From: Planctomycetota bacterium
GTDB taxonomy: Bacteria; Planctomycetota; UBA1135; GCA-002686595
DNA: 47,389 nucleotides
Direction of reading: 5' to 3'
Assembly (NCBI GenBank): GCA_009691855.1
Contig: SIAI01000033.1
Location: 1-47,389 of the forward strand
Of the stretch, positions 1-7,812 are shown piece by piece (within the stretch, counting starts at the first letter, position 1; every line of letters starts with the position of its first letter). The notes beneath the pieces are model-generated. The model made no database searches, was not told where the DNA came from, and saw only the letters and a program-made list of their open reading frames with translations. Both the position numbers and the translations under genes were made by a program.

Positions 1-1085
1 CGATCCTCGGGCGCGAGCTCGTCCACGAGCAGGCGCAGCGAGCGCTGCACCAGCGGCAGCTTCGCCGGATCGTCCATCGAGCCCGACACGTCCACCAGGA
101 ACACGAGGTTCTTCACGCACGGCTTCGCGAACTCCGGCGCGCGCCCGCGCAGGCCGATGCGCACGAGGCGGTGCTCGCTCGCCCACGGCGCGCTGGCCGA
201 ATCGACGACCACCGAGAACGGCGTCGCGCCGCGCGGTTCGGGGTAGTCGTAGCGGAAGTAGTTGATGAGCTCCTCGATGCGCACGGCGTCGGCGGGCGGC
301 AGCGAGCGCTCGTTCAGGAAGCGCCGCACGTTCGCGTAGGAGGCGGTGTCGACGTCGATCGAGAAGGTCGAGAGCGGTTGGCGCCGCGGGTCGCTGAAGC
401 CGGACTCGGCGATCGCGTCGTAGGCTTCGGTGCCGGGCGTCTCGGATTGGAGGAAGCTGCGAAGTCCGGGGCCATCGACGGACGTGTCGCGCCATGTGTA
501 GATCGTCGGAGCTCCGGAACGCGCGACGTAGCCCAGGCCTCCGGACTCACCGCCGTAGCCGAGCGCTTCGACTACGGGGGAGGAAGCGGGGTCCACCGCA
601 TCGATGGCATAGAAGAAGGGGGACTCGCTCGCCGGCGCCCGCCCCTCGCCGCCGGAGAACAGGTCTCCGAACCACGAGGTCTCGACGCCCGCACCCGGCC
701 CGATGTAGCCGTGGCCCCTCAGACCCAGCGCGCGTTGAACTGTGCGCACGTTCACGAGGATCCCGCCGATCACGAGCAGGAGCGCGGCGGCGAGGACGCG
801 AAACGCGAGGCGCCGCTTCCGGCGGGGTGCGCGCGTGCCCGCGGCTCGCAGGATCTCGGCGCGACGCGCGTCGTCGAGTTGCGGGGTGGCTTCGCCGAGC
901 ACGGCGCGCAGGTTCGTGGAGAGCTCCTCGAGCGCGCGCACCTCGCCGGCGAGCACGGCGTCGCCCGCGACCTCGCGCTCGAACGCCTCGCGCTCCGCCC
1001 TCACCAGCTCGTCGAGCACGTACGCGGTCGCGCGCGGATCGTCACGGTGCTCCGACACTCCAATCGTTCGCTTCTCGCTCGTCAT
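1..1085 (-). CDS. Membrane-anchored von Willebrand factor A domain protein (C-terminus outside window)
   Basis: The frame is open from the ATG at 1085 to the window edge (361 codons seen). Residues 1-60 are soluble and contain a DPRATAYVLDEL-type stretch like the start of anti-sigma factors. A basic patch and one membrane helix follow at about residues 90-112 (LAAALLLVIGGILV). Next comes the vWF_A N-terminal motif (STFSIDVDTASYANVRRFL). The VWA domain begins with a MIDAS motif DVSGSM at about residue 332. The start codon overlaps the sigma-factor stop in ATGA, so the two genes are translationally coupled. The VWA domain would lie outside the cytoplasmic membrane and the N-terminus inside. The family is clear. 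Anti-sigma function is inferred from position and the N-terminal motif. Confidence 0.85.
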   Translation of the reverse strand, partial: MTSEKRTIGVSEHRDDPRATAYVLDELVRAEREAFEREVAGDAVLAGEVRALEELSTNLRAVLGEATPQLDDARRAEILRAAGTRAPRRKRRLAFRVLAAALLLVIGGILVNVRTVQRALGLRGHGYIGPGAGVETSWFGDLFSGGEGRAPASESPFFYAIDAVDPASSPVVEALGYGGESGGLGYVARSGAPTIYTWRDTSVDGPGLRSFLQSETPGTEAYDAIAESGFSDPRRQPLSTFSIDVDTASYANVRRFLNERSLPPADAVRIEELINYFRYDYPEPRGATPFSVVVDSASAPWASEHRLVRIGLRGRAPEFAKPCVKNLVFLVDVSGSMDDPAKLPLVQRSLRLLVDELAPED

Positions 1086-1621
1086 GATGCACACTCCCTG
1101 CGCGCGGGTTCGCGCGTCACGGGCAACCGCTCGCGCAGGGCGCCCAGCGCCCTGTGCAGCAGGAAGCCGACGTTCGTGGCCGTGAGGCCGGTGATCGCGC
1201 CCATCTCCGCGTAGGAGAGGCCGTGCTCGAACTTGAGGCGCACGAGCTCGCGCTCGCGCTCGGGCAGGCGCTCGACCGCGCTGCGCAGCTGCGCGGCGTC
1301 GTCGCGTGCTTCCAGGTGCTCGAGCGGTCCGGGCGAGCTCGGGTCGTGCCTGGGTTCGTCGGTGTCGAGCGCGAGCATCGGCTTCTCCTTCGCGCGCAGA
1401 TCGAACGCGCGGTTGCGGCAGACCTGATAGAGCCACACGGTCGTGCGCTCGCCGAGCGCGTCCCGGTCGGCGCGCACGAGACGCAGGAAGCAGTCCTGGA
1501 CGAGGTCGCGCGCGCGCTCGACGTCGCCCGAGAGCAGGCGCGTCGCGTAGGCGAGCAGCGGGCCCTCGTGTCGGTCCAGGACGGAGCGGATCCAGCCGTC
1601 GTCGTGCGCCGATCCACTCAT
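1082..1621 (-). CDS. ECF-type RNA polymerase sigma-70 factor
   Basis: This 179-residue protein has the two-domain layout of extracytoplasmic-function sigma factors. Region 2 lies at about residues 20-90 (ARDLVQDCFLRLVRADRD) and the region 4 helix-turn-helix at about 115-165 (LPERERELVRLKFEHGLSY, then AEMGAITGLTATNVGFLLHR). It would bind core polymerase and direct it to a small regulon. The ATG is preceded by a good ribosome site (GTGAGGA on the coding strand). It overlaps the downstream VWA/anti-sigma-like gene by 4 bases, the usual arrangement for a sigma factor and its regulator. The length is normal and nothing appears broken. Confidence 0.95.
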   Translation of the reverse strand: MSGSAHDDGWIRSVLDRHEGPLLAYATRLLSGDVERARDLVQDCFLRLVRADRDALGERTTVWLYQVCRNRAFDLRAKEKPMLALDTDEPRHDPSSPGPLEHLEARDDAAQLRSAVERLPERERELVRLKFEHGLSYAEMGAITGLTATNVGFLLHRALGALRERLPVTREPARRECAS

Positions 1622-1626
1622 GGGCT

Positions 1627-1699
1627 AGGTTTCCTCACGGGCTCTCGCGCAGAAGAACGGGCGACGGCCCCACGTCTTAGGCCAAAGTGGCGGAAACCT
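1627..1699. promoter_or_regulatory. 8-bp inverted repeat between divergent sigma and S41 genes
   Basis: AGGTTTCC (1627-1634) and GGAAACCT (1692-1699) form a perfect dyad 57 bases apart in the divergent intergenic region. GGAAAC resembles the -35 element of many ECF promoters and points toward the S41 gene. The other half overlaps the sigma gene's ribosome site, so its meaning there is uncertain. No clear -10 was identified. Confidence 0.25.
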
Positions 1700-1743
1700 G
1701 CCGGCGGAGCGCTCTCGCCCTTGCCGGAGGACGCGGCGAGAGC

Positions 1744-2867
1744 ATGCTGGGCCGGATGCAGGCGTTTCGTTCGCTCCCGCTCGTCCTCATCGCGCTGGTG
1801 GGCGCGTGCCGGACGCCGGCGGGGTCCGCGGGCGAGGTCGAGGGCGTGCTGGCGGAGGTCGCCGCGACGGTCGAGCGACACTTCTACGACCCCGCGCGTT
1901 TGCCGGCCTTCCGTGCCGCTCGACCCGCGGCCGAGGCGCGTGCACGGCGCGGCGAGCTCTCCGCCGCGGTGAACGAGTGGCTGTCAACGCTGGGCGCCTC
2001 GCACACCGAGTTCCGCACGCGCAGCGAGCCGCGCGCGTGGGAGCTGGCGGACGTGTTCTGGGAGGCGTTGCCGAGTCCGGCGCGCGAGCGCGCGTTCGGG
2101 GCGCACGGGCCGCTCGTCGAGGGCATCGGGCTCGTGCTGGGCGAGCACGCGGGCGAGGTCTTCGTGCGCGGAGTCCTGGACGGCTCGCCGGCGCGGGCGC
2201 GCGGGACGGCCGACGCGGCTCCGACTTCGCTCTCCAGCGGGTGTCGAGCGCGAGGTCGTGGTCGTGCCGGACGCGCTGCGACCGAAGGAGCGCTATCTCG
2301 CGGCGCTGAGGGCCAGCGCGCGCGTGACCGAGCTCGACGGGAAGCACCTCGCCTACGCGCACGTCTGGTCGTACGCGGGCGAGGAGGTGCAGGAGACGCT
2401 GGCGGAGCTCTTGCTCGACGCTCCGCTCGCCACCGCCGACGGCCTGGTGCTCGACCTGCGCGACGGCCTGGGCGGCGCGAACCCGGACGCGCTGACGCTA
2501 TTTGCCGTGGACGTGCCCGAGCTCGAGTGGCACGAGCGCGACAGAAGTGTGCGGCGCACGCCGAGCGCGTGGCGCAAGCCCGTGGCGCTGCTGATCGACG
2601 AGCACACCACCAGCGGCAAGGAGATCCTCGCGCGCGCCTTCCAGCGCGCCGGCCGTGGGCCGCTCGTCGGCGCGCGCAGCGCCGGGGCGGTCGTGGGCGG
2701 GAGCGCGTTCCTGCTCGGCGACGGTTCGCTCCTCTACCTCGCCCTGCGCGACCTCACGGTGGACGGCGAGCGCCTGGAGGGCGTGGGCGTCGCGCCCGAC
2801 GTGCCGGTCGAGTTCGCGCGCGAGAAGGGCGGCGCGCGCGCTGGCGGAGCTGCGCGCGCTCCTCTGA
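1744..2867 (+). pseudogene. S41-family (C-terminal-processing) peptidase lipoprotein, disrupted in two places
   Basis: It starts at ATG 1744 after a GGAGGA site, with a lipoprotein signal (LVLIALVGAC). The N-terminal S41 region and the start of a PDZ domain (GIGLVLGEHAGEVFVRGVL) are in one frame to about 2205. The end of the PDZ (RLRLRSPAGVEREVVVVP) and the peptidase domain continue in the next frame. About 20-30 residues of the PDZ appear to be missing at the switch. The catalytic Ser is probably in DEHTTSGKEILA. A second shift near 2830 moves the natural ending (ALAELRALL) to a third frame that stops at 2867; the middle frame alone would run to 2917. Both breaks lie in CG-alternating tracts. 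It may be a decayed gene or an assembly collapse. Confidence 0.7.
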
Positions 2868-2947
2868 GGCGCTTTCTCGCAGCGCCGCGCTCGACCCGCG
2901 TCCGCCGCGCTGGGTAGGCTAGGCGCGCGGCGCAGCCGCAGCCGTCC

Positions 2948-4195
2948 TTGAGCGCCCCCGCACCGAGCATGAGCCCGACCTCCGGCGATTCACAGCTCGG
3001 ACGAGCGGGCGCGCGGGTCCTGAGCGCGCTCTCGGTCGCGCTGCTGGTCGTGGCGGTCGGCTGGGCGCTGCGCGAGGGCATCCGGCGCCCGGTGCACAAC
3101 TTCGACCTGATCGACTACATGGCGCTGGCCCTGGAGTACGTCGAGCCGGACCCCGAGGTGGTGCACCGGCGCGCGTACGAGACGGCGCAGGCCGAGCTCC
3201 CGCCCGAGGTCTACGCGACGATCAGCGCCTCGAGCGACTTCCGCCGCGAGATCCGCGCCGACTGGCGCCTGTTCGACGCGAACCTGGGCTTCCACCGCGG
3301 GCGCTACCTGTACTCGCTGGCCGTGCTGGTCGCGCACGAGCTCGGCGCGCGGCTCACCGCCGCGACCTGGTACGCGAACCAGTTCTTCTGGTGCGCGACG
3401 GCACTGCTGGTGTTCGTGTGGGCGCGGCGGCACCTCGCGCTGGGCCTCGCCGCGTTGTTGACGCTGGCGCTCCTGTACTCGCCACCGGTGCTGTCACTCC
3501 TGCCGGCCTCGTCGCCGGAGAGCATGGCGATGTTCTTCGTGGCGCTGGGCCTGTATCTGTGGGTCGAGCGCAAGGCCTTCGCCCCGGGTGCCCTGGCGCT
3601 GACGCTCTCGATCCTGGTTCGTCCGGAGTTCGTGCTGGTGTGCGTGGGCGTCGCCGCGGGCTTGTTCCTTCTCGCCCGCGAGGGCCAGGGACCGAGCCGA
3701 CGCTTCCTGGGGCTGTGGGGCGGGATCTCCCTCGTGCTGTGGTTCGCGATCGCGCAGAGCGCCCACGATCCAGGCTGGTGGCCGGTGGTCACCTCGCCGA
3801 TCAAGCGCGTCAGCCACCTCGACCAGGTGATGCCCTTCAAGCTGGAGTACTACCTCGCGCTGATCGAGCGCAAGCTCGAGCCCCTGACCTACGTCGGCTA
3901 CGACATCGCCGAGGACGGCTCGTTCGTGCGCGGCTCGGGCTTCTTGATCGTGTACCTCGCGCTGGCCGGCCTCCTGGCAGGGTTGGCGCTGCGCGCGCGC
4001 TTGCCCGAGTTCCGGCCGCACGCCGCGATCGCGCTCGGACTGATCGCGGCCACGCTCGCGCGCCTGGCGCTGTTTCCCTATCCGTGGGATCGGTACTTCG
4101 TGTACCTGTGGGTGCCGGTGCCGCTGCTGCTGGCCGGGATGGGCGCGGCGCTCGTCGCGCGCGCGGCGGGCGAGCGCGACGCGAACGTCGGGTAG
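2948..4195 (+). CDS. Polytopic membrane protein, possible GT-C-fold glycosyltransferase
   Basis: This 415-residue protein has about nine to ten hydrophobic helices, the first at residues 25-45 (VLSALSVALLVVAVGWAL). A long loop after helix 1 carries acidic residues (NFDLIDYMALALEY), the position where GT-C enzymes keep catalytic Asp/Glu. An aromatic-rich late segment (ALFPYPWDRYFVYLWVPVP) also fits that fold. No signature assigns a substrate. The TTG at 2948 gives the longest protein; the ATG at 2969 is in frame and may be the true start. It converges on the ankyrin gene, with 7 bases between the stops. Membrane location is firm; the enzyme class is only a suggestion. Confidence 0.75.
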   Translation: MSAPAPSMSPTSGDSQLGRAGARVLSALSVALLVVAVGWALREGIRRPVHNFDLIDYMALALEYVEPDPEVVHRRAYETAQAELPPEVYATISASSDFRREIRADWRLFDANLGFHRGRYLYSLAVLVAHELGARLTAATWYANQFFWCATALLVFVWARRHLALGLAALLTLALLYSPPVLSLLPASSPESMAMFFVALGLYLWVERKAFAPGALALTLSILVRPEFVLVCVGVAAGLFLLAREGQGPSRRFLGLWGGISLVLWFAIAQSAHDPGWWPVVTSPIKRVSHLDQVMPFKLEYYLALIERKLEPLTYVGYDIAEDGSFVRGSGFLIVYLALAGLLAGLALRARLPEFRPHAAIALGLIAATLARLALFPYPWDRYFVYLWVPVPLLLAGMGAALVARAAGERDANVG

Positions 4196-4202
4196 CGGCG
4201 GG

Positions 4203-5231
4203 CTACTTCGGCGGCTCCTGGGGCGGCTGCTTCTTCTTGCCCTGCCCCTTCTTGTTGCCCTTCTGCCCCTTCGGCGCAGCCGGCGCCTGGGCGGGCTTCT
4301 CGGGCGTCGCGGGGGCCTCGGCGCCCGTGCCGCCGGCAGCCTTCTCCAGGTCCTGCAGATACTTGGCGAGTTCCTCGTGTTCCTTGAAGGCCGCGCGCTG
4401 GAAGGGCGTGCCGCCTTCTTCGCTCTTCTGCAGCACGTCGGCGCCGTTGGCGACCAGGAGTTCGGTGATCGCCCGATTGCCGACCTCGGCCGCAAAGTGC
4501 AGGGCGTTGGACTGTTGCTTGTCGACCTCGTTCACCTTGGCGCCACGCGCGAGCAGCGCGGCCACGACGTCTTCGTGTTCCAGGCGCACCGCAGCCATCA
4601 GGGGAGTCCCACCGGTCACGTTCGCGAGGTTCACGTCGCCCTGGCGGTCGATCAGGAGGTGCACGAGCTCGAGGCGCCCGTTGCTGGCCGCGACCAGGAG
4701 CGGCGTCTGGCCCTTCTTGTCCTGGGCATTGACGCTCGCGCCCTTGTCGAGCAGCGCCTTGGCGATCTCGAGGTCACCCGTCGCACCCTCGCCGCAGAGG
4801 AAGTGCAGCGGCGTCGCGCGAGCCTCCTCGGTGCAGTTCGGGTTCGCGCCCTTCTCGAGCAACGCCTCGGCGATGCCCTTGTTGCCCATGGCGCTGGCCA
4901 GATGCAGCGCCGTCATGCCCCCGGCTACCGCGGAGTTCGGATCGACGCCGGTGTCGAGCAGGCTCTTCACCCCTTCGAGGTTTCCCGCCTGGGTTGCCAG
5001 GATGAGGCCTGGGAGCTGCTTGCTCGACTGCGGGCGGACGTAGTCCTTGTCGCCCGGTTGAGGCGCGGGCTTGGCGACGGGCTGGGTGCTCTGAGCGCCC
5101 GGAGTCGTGGCCCCGGCCGGCCCCGCGGCCACGTCCGGCTTGGGCTGGACCTTCTCGTCGCCGCAGCTAGCCAGCAGCAGCGGAAGGGACAGAACGAAGT
5201 ACCGGGTGGCGCGGCGCGGTGCAGGGAGCAT
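4203..5231 (-). CDS. Ankyrin-repeat lipoprotein
   Basis: This 342-residue protein starts with a short basic n-region and a lipobox (LPLLLASC), so it should be lipidated and held on the periplasmic face of a membrane. A Pro/Ala-rich linker follows to about residue 65. About six or seven ankyrin repeats fill residues 70-290, with typical units such as GMTALHLASAMGNKGIAEAL and GQTPLLVAASNGRLELVHLL. The last 50 residues are a Lys/Pro/Gln tail (KGQKGNKKGQGKKKQPP). Ankyrin repeats bind proteins, and no partner can be read from the context. It is divergent from trmB, sharing 158 bases of upstream DNA. Confidence 0.9.
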   Translation of the reverse strand: MLPAPRRATRYFVLSLPLLLASCGDEKVQPKPDVAAGPAGATTPGAQSTQPVAKPAPQPGDKDYVRPQSSKQLPGLILATQAGNLEGVKSLLDTGVDPNSAVAGGMTALHLASAMGNKGIAEALLEKGANPNCTEEARATPLHFLCGEGATGDLEIAKALLDKGASVNAQDKKGQTPLLVAASNGRLELVHLLIDRQGDVNLANVTGGTPLMAAVRLEHEDVVAALLARGAKVNEVDKQQSNALHFAAEVGNRAITELLVANGADVLQKSEEGGTPFQRAAFKEHEELAKYLQDLEKAAGGTGAEAPATPEKPAQAPAAPKGQKGNKKGQGKKKQPPQEPPK

Positions 5232-5389
5232 CGGGAGATGGCTGGGGGAGCGGGCGGAAGGGAGGAGGTGATCGGCGCCTACGGCTCCGCTTCTCCATTG
5301 TTAACGTCTGGTCGGGCCGGGTCAAACCGGAGCGCCCCCCGCGCCTCGGATCGACAGCGCCGCCGAGGGCCCGTATAAGCGCCGCGCCC

Positions 5390-6442
5390 ATGGCCCGACC
5401 GCTTTCCGTCTCGCTCCAGGAGTACGTCGTCGACTGGAAGCTCCTGCCCTGGCCGATCCCCTGGAGCGAGGTCTTCGGGCGCAGGGCACCGCTGGTGCTC
5501 GAGATCGGCTTCGGCAACGGCACGTTCCTGACCGAACAGGGCGCGCGGCGGCCCGAGCGCGACCACGTCGGCATCGAGCTCTCCTGGACCGCGGCCACGC
5601 ACCTCTTCCGGCGCCTGCAGGCGGCCGAACTCACCAACGTGCGCGCGCTGCTGGGCAACGCCGAGGAGCTCGTGCGCCACAACTTCGTCCCCGGCCAGCT
5701 GGACGAGGTGTTCGTGAACCACCCCTGTCCGTGGCCGAAGTCGCGGCACGTCGAGCGGCGCCTGCTCGCGCGCTCGTTCCTGGCGTTGCTGGCCGAGCGC
5801 ATGCGGCCCGGCGCGAAGCTCACCGTGGTCACCGACCACGCCGACTACGCGCGCTGGCTGGGCGACGAGCTCGCGGAGCAGAGCGCGCTCGTCTCGTGTC
5901 ACGCGACGACCGAGGTCGCCTCGCTCCCGGAGCGCACGCCGACCAAGTACCAGCTCAAGGCGATGGTCCAGGGCATCCCCATCCACTACTTTGAGTGGCG
6001 CAAGGCCGACGGCGCCGCCGAAATCCCCGTCCCCACCGAGCGCGCTGCCGAGATCTCGATGCCCACGATGACCCTCGCCGGTGCGGTCGAACCCGCCGAG
6101 CTGTTCCAAGGCTTCGCGCCGCAGCTCTTCCGCGAGCGCTATCGCGAGGTGGAGGTCGTGGTCAAGCTCATCGCCGTCTACCAGCGCCCCGACGCGCCGG
6201 TGTGGCTGCTGGAGTGCTTCGTGCTCGAAGACCAGCTACAACAGCAGTTCGCGCTCGACGTCGTGCTGCGCGGGCCCTCGGTGCTGCTCAAGCCCTCGGC
6301 CCTCGGCCAGCCCTATCCGACGCACGGCGTGAAGCGCGCGGTGTGGTGCGCCGCGCGCTGGCTGCAGAGCCGGCATCCCGCGCTGGTGCTGCAGTACGAG
6401 AGCCTCGGCTTGCGCCCGCCCGCCGAGCCCTGGCCGCTCTGA
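5390..6442 (+). CDS. trmB: tRNA (guanine-N7)-methyltransferase, long form with variant active-site motif
   Basis: TrmB makes m7G46 in the tRNA variable loop using SAM. Of the 350 residues, the first ~215 are the methyltransferase: SAM motif LEIGFGNGTFL, then VGIELSW, then the family signature NHPCPWPKSRH (~110-120), then TDHADYA. Most TrmB proteins read PDPW in the signature. Here the Asp is Cys113. A ~130-residue C-terminal domain (ERYREVEVVVKLIAVYQR onward) is absent from the short E. coli form but resembles the longer TrmB of some other phyla. The frame is open upstream to 5219, but ATG 5390 starts a natural N-terminus (MARPLSVSLQEYVVDW). The family is sure; activity with the Cys is open. 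Confidence 0.85.
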   Translation: MARPLSVSLQEYVVDWKLLPWPIPWSEVFGRRAPLVLEIGFGNGTFLTEQGARRPERDHVGIELSWTAATHLFRRLQAAELTNVRALLGNAEELVRHNFVPGQLDEVFVNHPCPWPKSRHVERRLLARSFLALLAERMRPGAKLTVVTDHADYARWLGDELAEQSALVSCHATTEVASLPERTPTKYQLKAMVQGIPIHYFEWRKADGAAEIPVPTERAAEISMPTMTLAGAVEPAELFQGFAPQLFRERYREVEVVVKLIAVYQRPDAPVWLLECFVLEDQLQQQFALDVVLRGPSVLLKPSALGQPYPTHGVKRAVWCAARWLQSRHPALVLQYESLGLRPPAEPWPL

Positions 6443-6624
6443 GCCGCTCTACCCGCCGCAGGCGGGCCTGGTGAGGAAAGAACAAGCACCGGCTCGTCAG
6501 GCCCGAGTCGGGCGAGCCTTTCTGAACCGTTTGTTCTTTGGAAGCCGCTTGCCCGCCGAAGGCGGACCTGGTCAGGAAAGAACGGGGCCGCCCAGGTCTC
6601 CTGAACGGCTTGTTCTTTGGAAGC
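6443..6624. repeat. Two tandem imperfect direct repeats, each a hairpin
   Basis: Two units (about 6443-6543 and 6544-6624) begin with similar sequence (CCGCTCTACCCGCCGCAGGC / CCGCTTGCCCGCCGAAGGC) and end with TTGTTCTTTGGAAGC. Within each unit GGAAAGAAC pairs with GTTCTTTGG, making a stem-loop. The block lies between the converging trmB and universal-stress genes, starts right after the trmB stop and reaches the other stop, so it probably ends transcription from both sides. Unit 2 is shorter in the loop. Confidence 0.75.
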
Positions 6625-7067
6625 TACTCCTGGCGCGGGAAGACCAGCACCGGAACCCGCGCGCGCCGCAGCACGGCCTCGGCCACGCTGCCGAGGACCA
6701 GGCGCCGGAAGCCGGTGCGGCCGTGACTCGAGAGCGCGATCAGATCGCAGCCCTTCTGCGCGGCGTAGTCGGCGATGGCGTGCGGCACGCTCGGCGCGAC
6801 CAGGACTTCCAGCGTGGCTTCGAGGCCACGCAGCGACGCTCGCCGCGACTCCAGCACGGCCTGGGTGCGCTCGATCTCCTGGGTCGTACCCGGCAGATAG
6901 TTCGCCCGCAGCGTGCCCTCGGCACCCGGCGGCAGGCCCGGGTTCTCGATCACGTGCAGCAGCACGACGGCCGCCTGGGCCGAACGCGCGAACTCGGCGA
7001 TGGGCACGAGGGCGCGCTCGCCCTCGGGGGACAGGTCGGTCGGTACGAGGATTTTTCGTGCCAGCAT
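6624..7067 (-). CDS. Universal stress protein (UspA family)
   Basis: This 147-residue single-domain USP has the usual size. It opens with the first beta strand and loop (KILVPTDLSPEGERAL) and ends with the nucleotide-binding stretch SSHGRTGFRRLVLGSVAEAV. That stretch keeps most of the G-2x-G-9x-G(S/T) motif of ATP-binding USPs, but the first Gly is Ser. It is likely a soluble cytoplasmic dimer induced by stress; its exact role is unknown. The ATG is preceded by GGAGG on the coding strand, 5 bases away. It is divergent from the Rrf2 gene. Confidence 0.92.
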   Translation of the reverse strand: MLARKILVPTDLSPEGERALVPIAEFARSAQAAVVLLHVIENPGLPPGAEGTLRANYLPGTTQEIERTQAVLESRRASLRGLEATLEVLVAPSVPHAIADYAAQKGCDLIALSSHGRTGFRRLVLGSVAEAVLRRARVPVLVFPRQE

Positions 7068-7085
7068 CGGGCCTCCGAGGACGGG

Positions 7086-7098
7086 CGTTAGCTTAACG
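7086..7098. promoter_or_regulatory. Small dyad between universal-stress and Rrf2 genes
   Basis: CGTTAGCTTAACG is a 5-bp inverted repeat with a 3-base spacer. It sits in the 108-base region from which the USP and Rrf2 genes diverge. It could be an operator for the neighbouring Rrf2 regulator, but its length alone gives little statistical weight. Confidence 0.25.
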
Positions 7099-7175
7099 CA
7101 GCGGGACAGTGCCTGTCGGAGCGATCATGTCGATGATTCGCTCCACGACTCCCCGCGAGGACACCCCCGCGCACC

Positions 7176-7625
7176 ATGCAGCCCATCAATCGCTCCAGCG
7201 AGTACGCGATCCGCGCGCTGACCTACCTCGCGCAACGCAGCGGGGGAAGGTTCTGCCTCGCGCACGAAATGGCGGCCGAGATCGGGATCCCGGCCCCGTT
7301 CCTGGGCAAGGTCCTACAGCCGCTGGTGACGCGCGGCATTCTGCAGAGCCAGCGCGGACGCAACGGCGGCTTCCGCCTCGCCTTGCCCCCCGAAAAGGTC
7401 TCGCTGTACGAGATCGTCGATTCCCAAGAACGGCTGGGCAGCGCGCGGCTGTGCTTCCTCGGCCAGGCCGACTGCACCGACGAGCGCGCGTGCCCGCTGC
7501 ACGACTTCTGGAAGGGCGCCTCGAGCGCATTCCTCGAACGCCTGTCGGGCACGACCCTGTCCGACCTGCTGCACTTCTGCGATGAGCGACCCGCGGGCGG
7601 ATATCCGCTGCCCAGCGGGCGCTGA
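7176..7625 (+). CDS. Rrf2-family transcriptional regulator with three conserved cysteines
   Basis: This 149-residue protein starts with the Rrf2 N-terminus (NRSSEYAIRALTYLAQ). A winged helix follows (AAEIGIPAPFLGKVLQPL, RGILQSQRGRNGGFRLA). Cys93, Cys100 and Cys106 (LCFLGQADCTDERAC) lie where IscR and NsrR bind an iron-sulfur cluster; the spacing is x6 and x5, close to the x5/x5 of IscR. It is therefore probably a cluster-sensing repressor or activator responding to oxygen, NO or Fe-S status. Its targets cannot be read from the sequence. No Fe-S assembly genes are nearby, which argues against a plain IscR role. Confidence 0.92.
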   Translation: MQPINRSSEYAIRALTYLAQRSGGRFCLAHEMAAEIGIPAPFLGKVLQPLVTRGILQSQRGRNGGFRLALPPEKVSLYEIVDSQERLGSARLCFLGQADCTDERACPLHDFWKGASSAFLERLSGTTLSDLLHFCDERPAGGYPLPSGR

Positions 7626-7812
7626 ACGCGGACCGCGCTCAGCGCGTGGATTTCCCGCGGCGCGCGCGCTCCGGCCTGGACCCCTGCAGAACAGCTCGAC
7701 CTCGCCTTGCGCTCCGAAGCGTTCGAGGTAATGCTCGAGCTCGAGAGCTGCTCAAGCGCTTCCTGACCCGCAACCAGCACGTCGGCCCGCTCGACACGCC
7801 GGATCCCAACCC

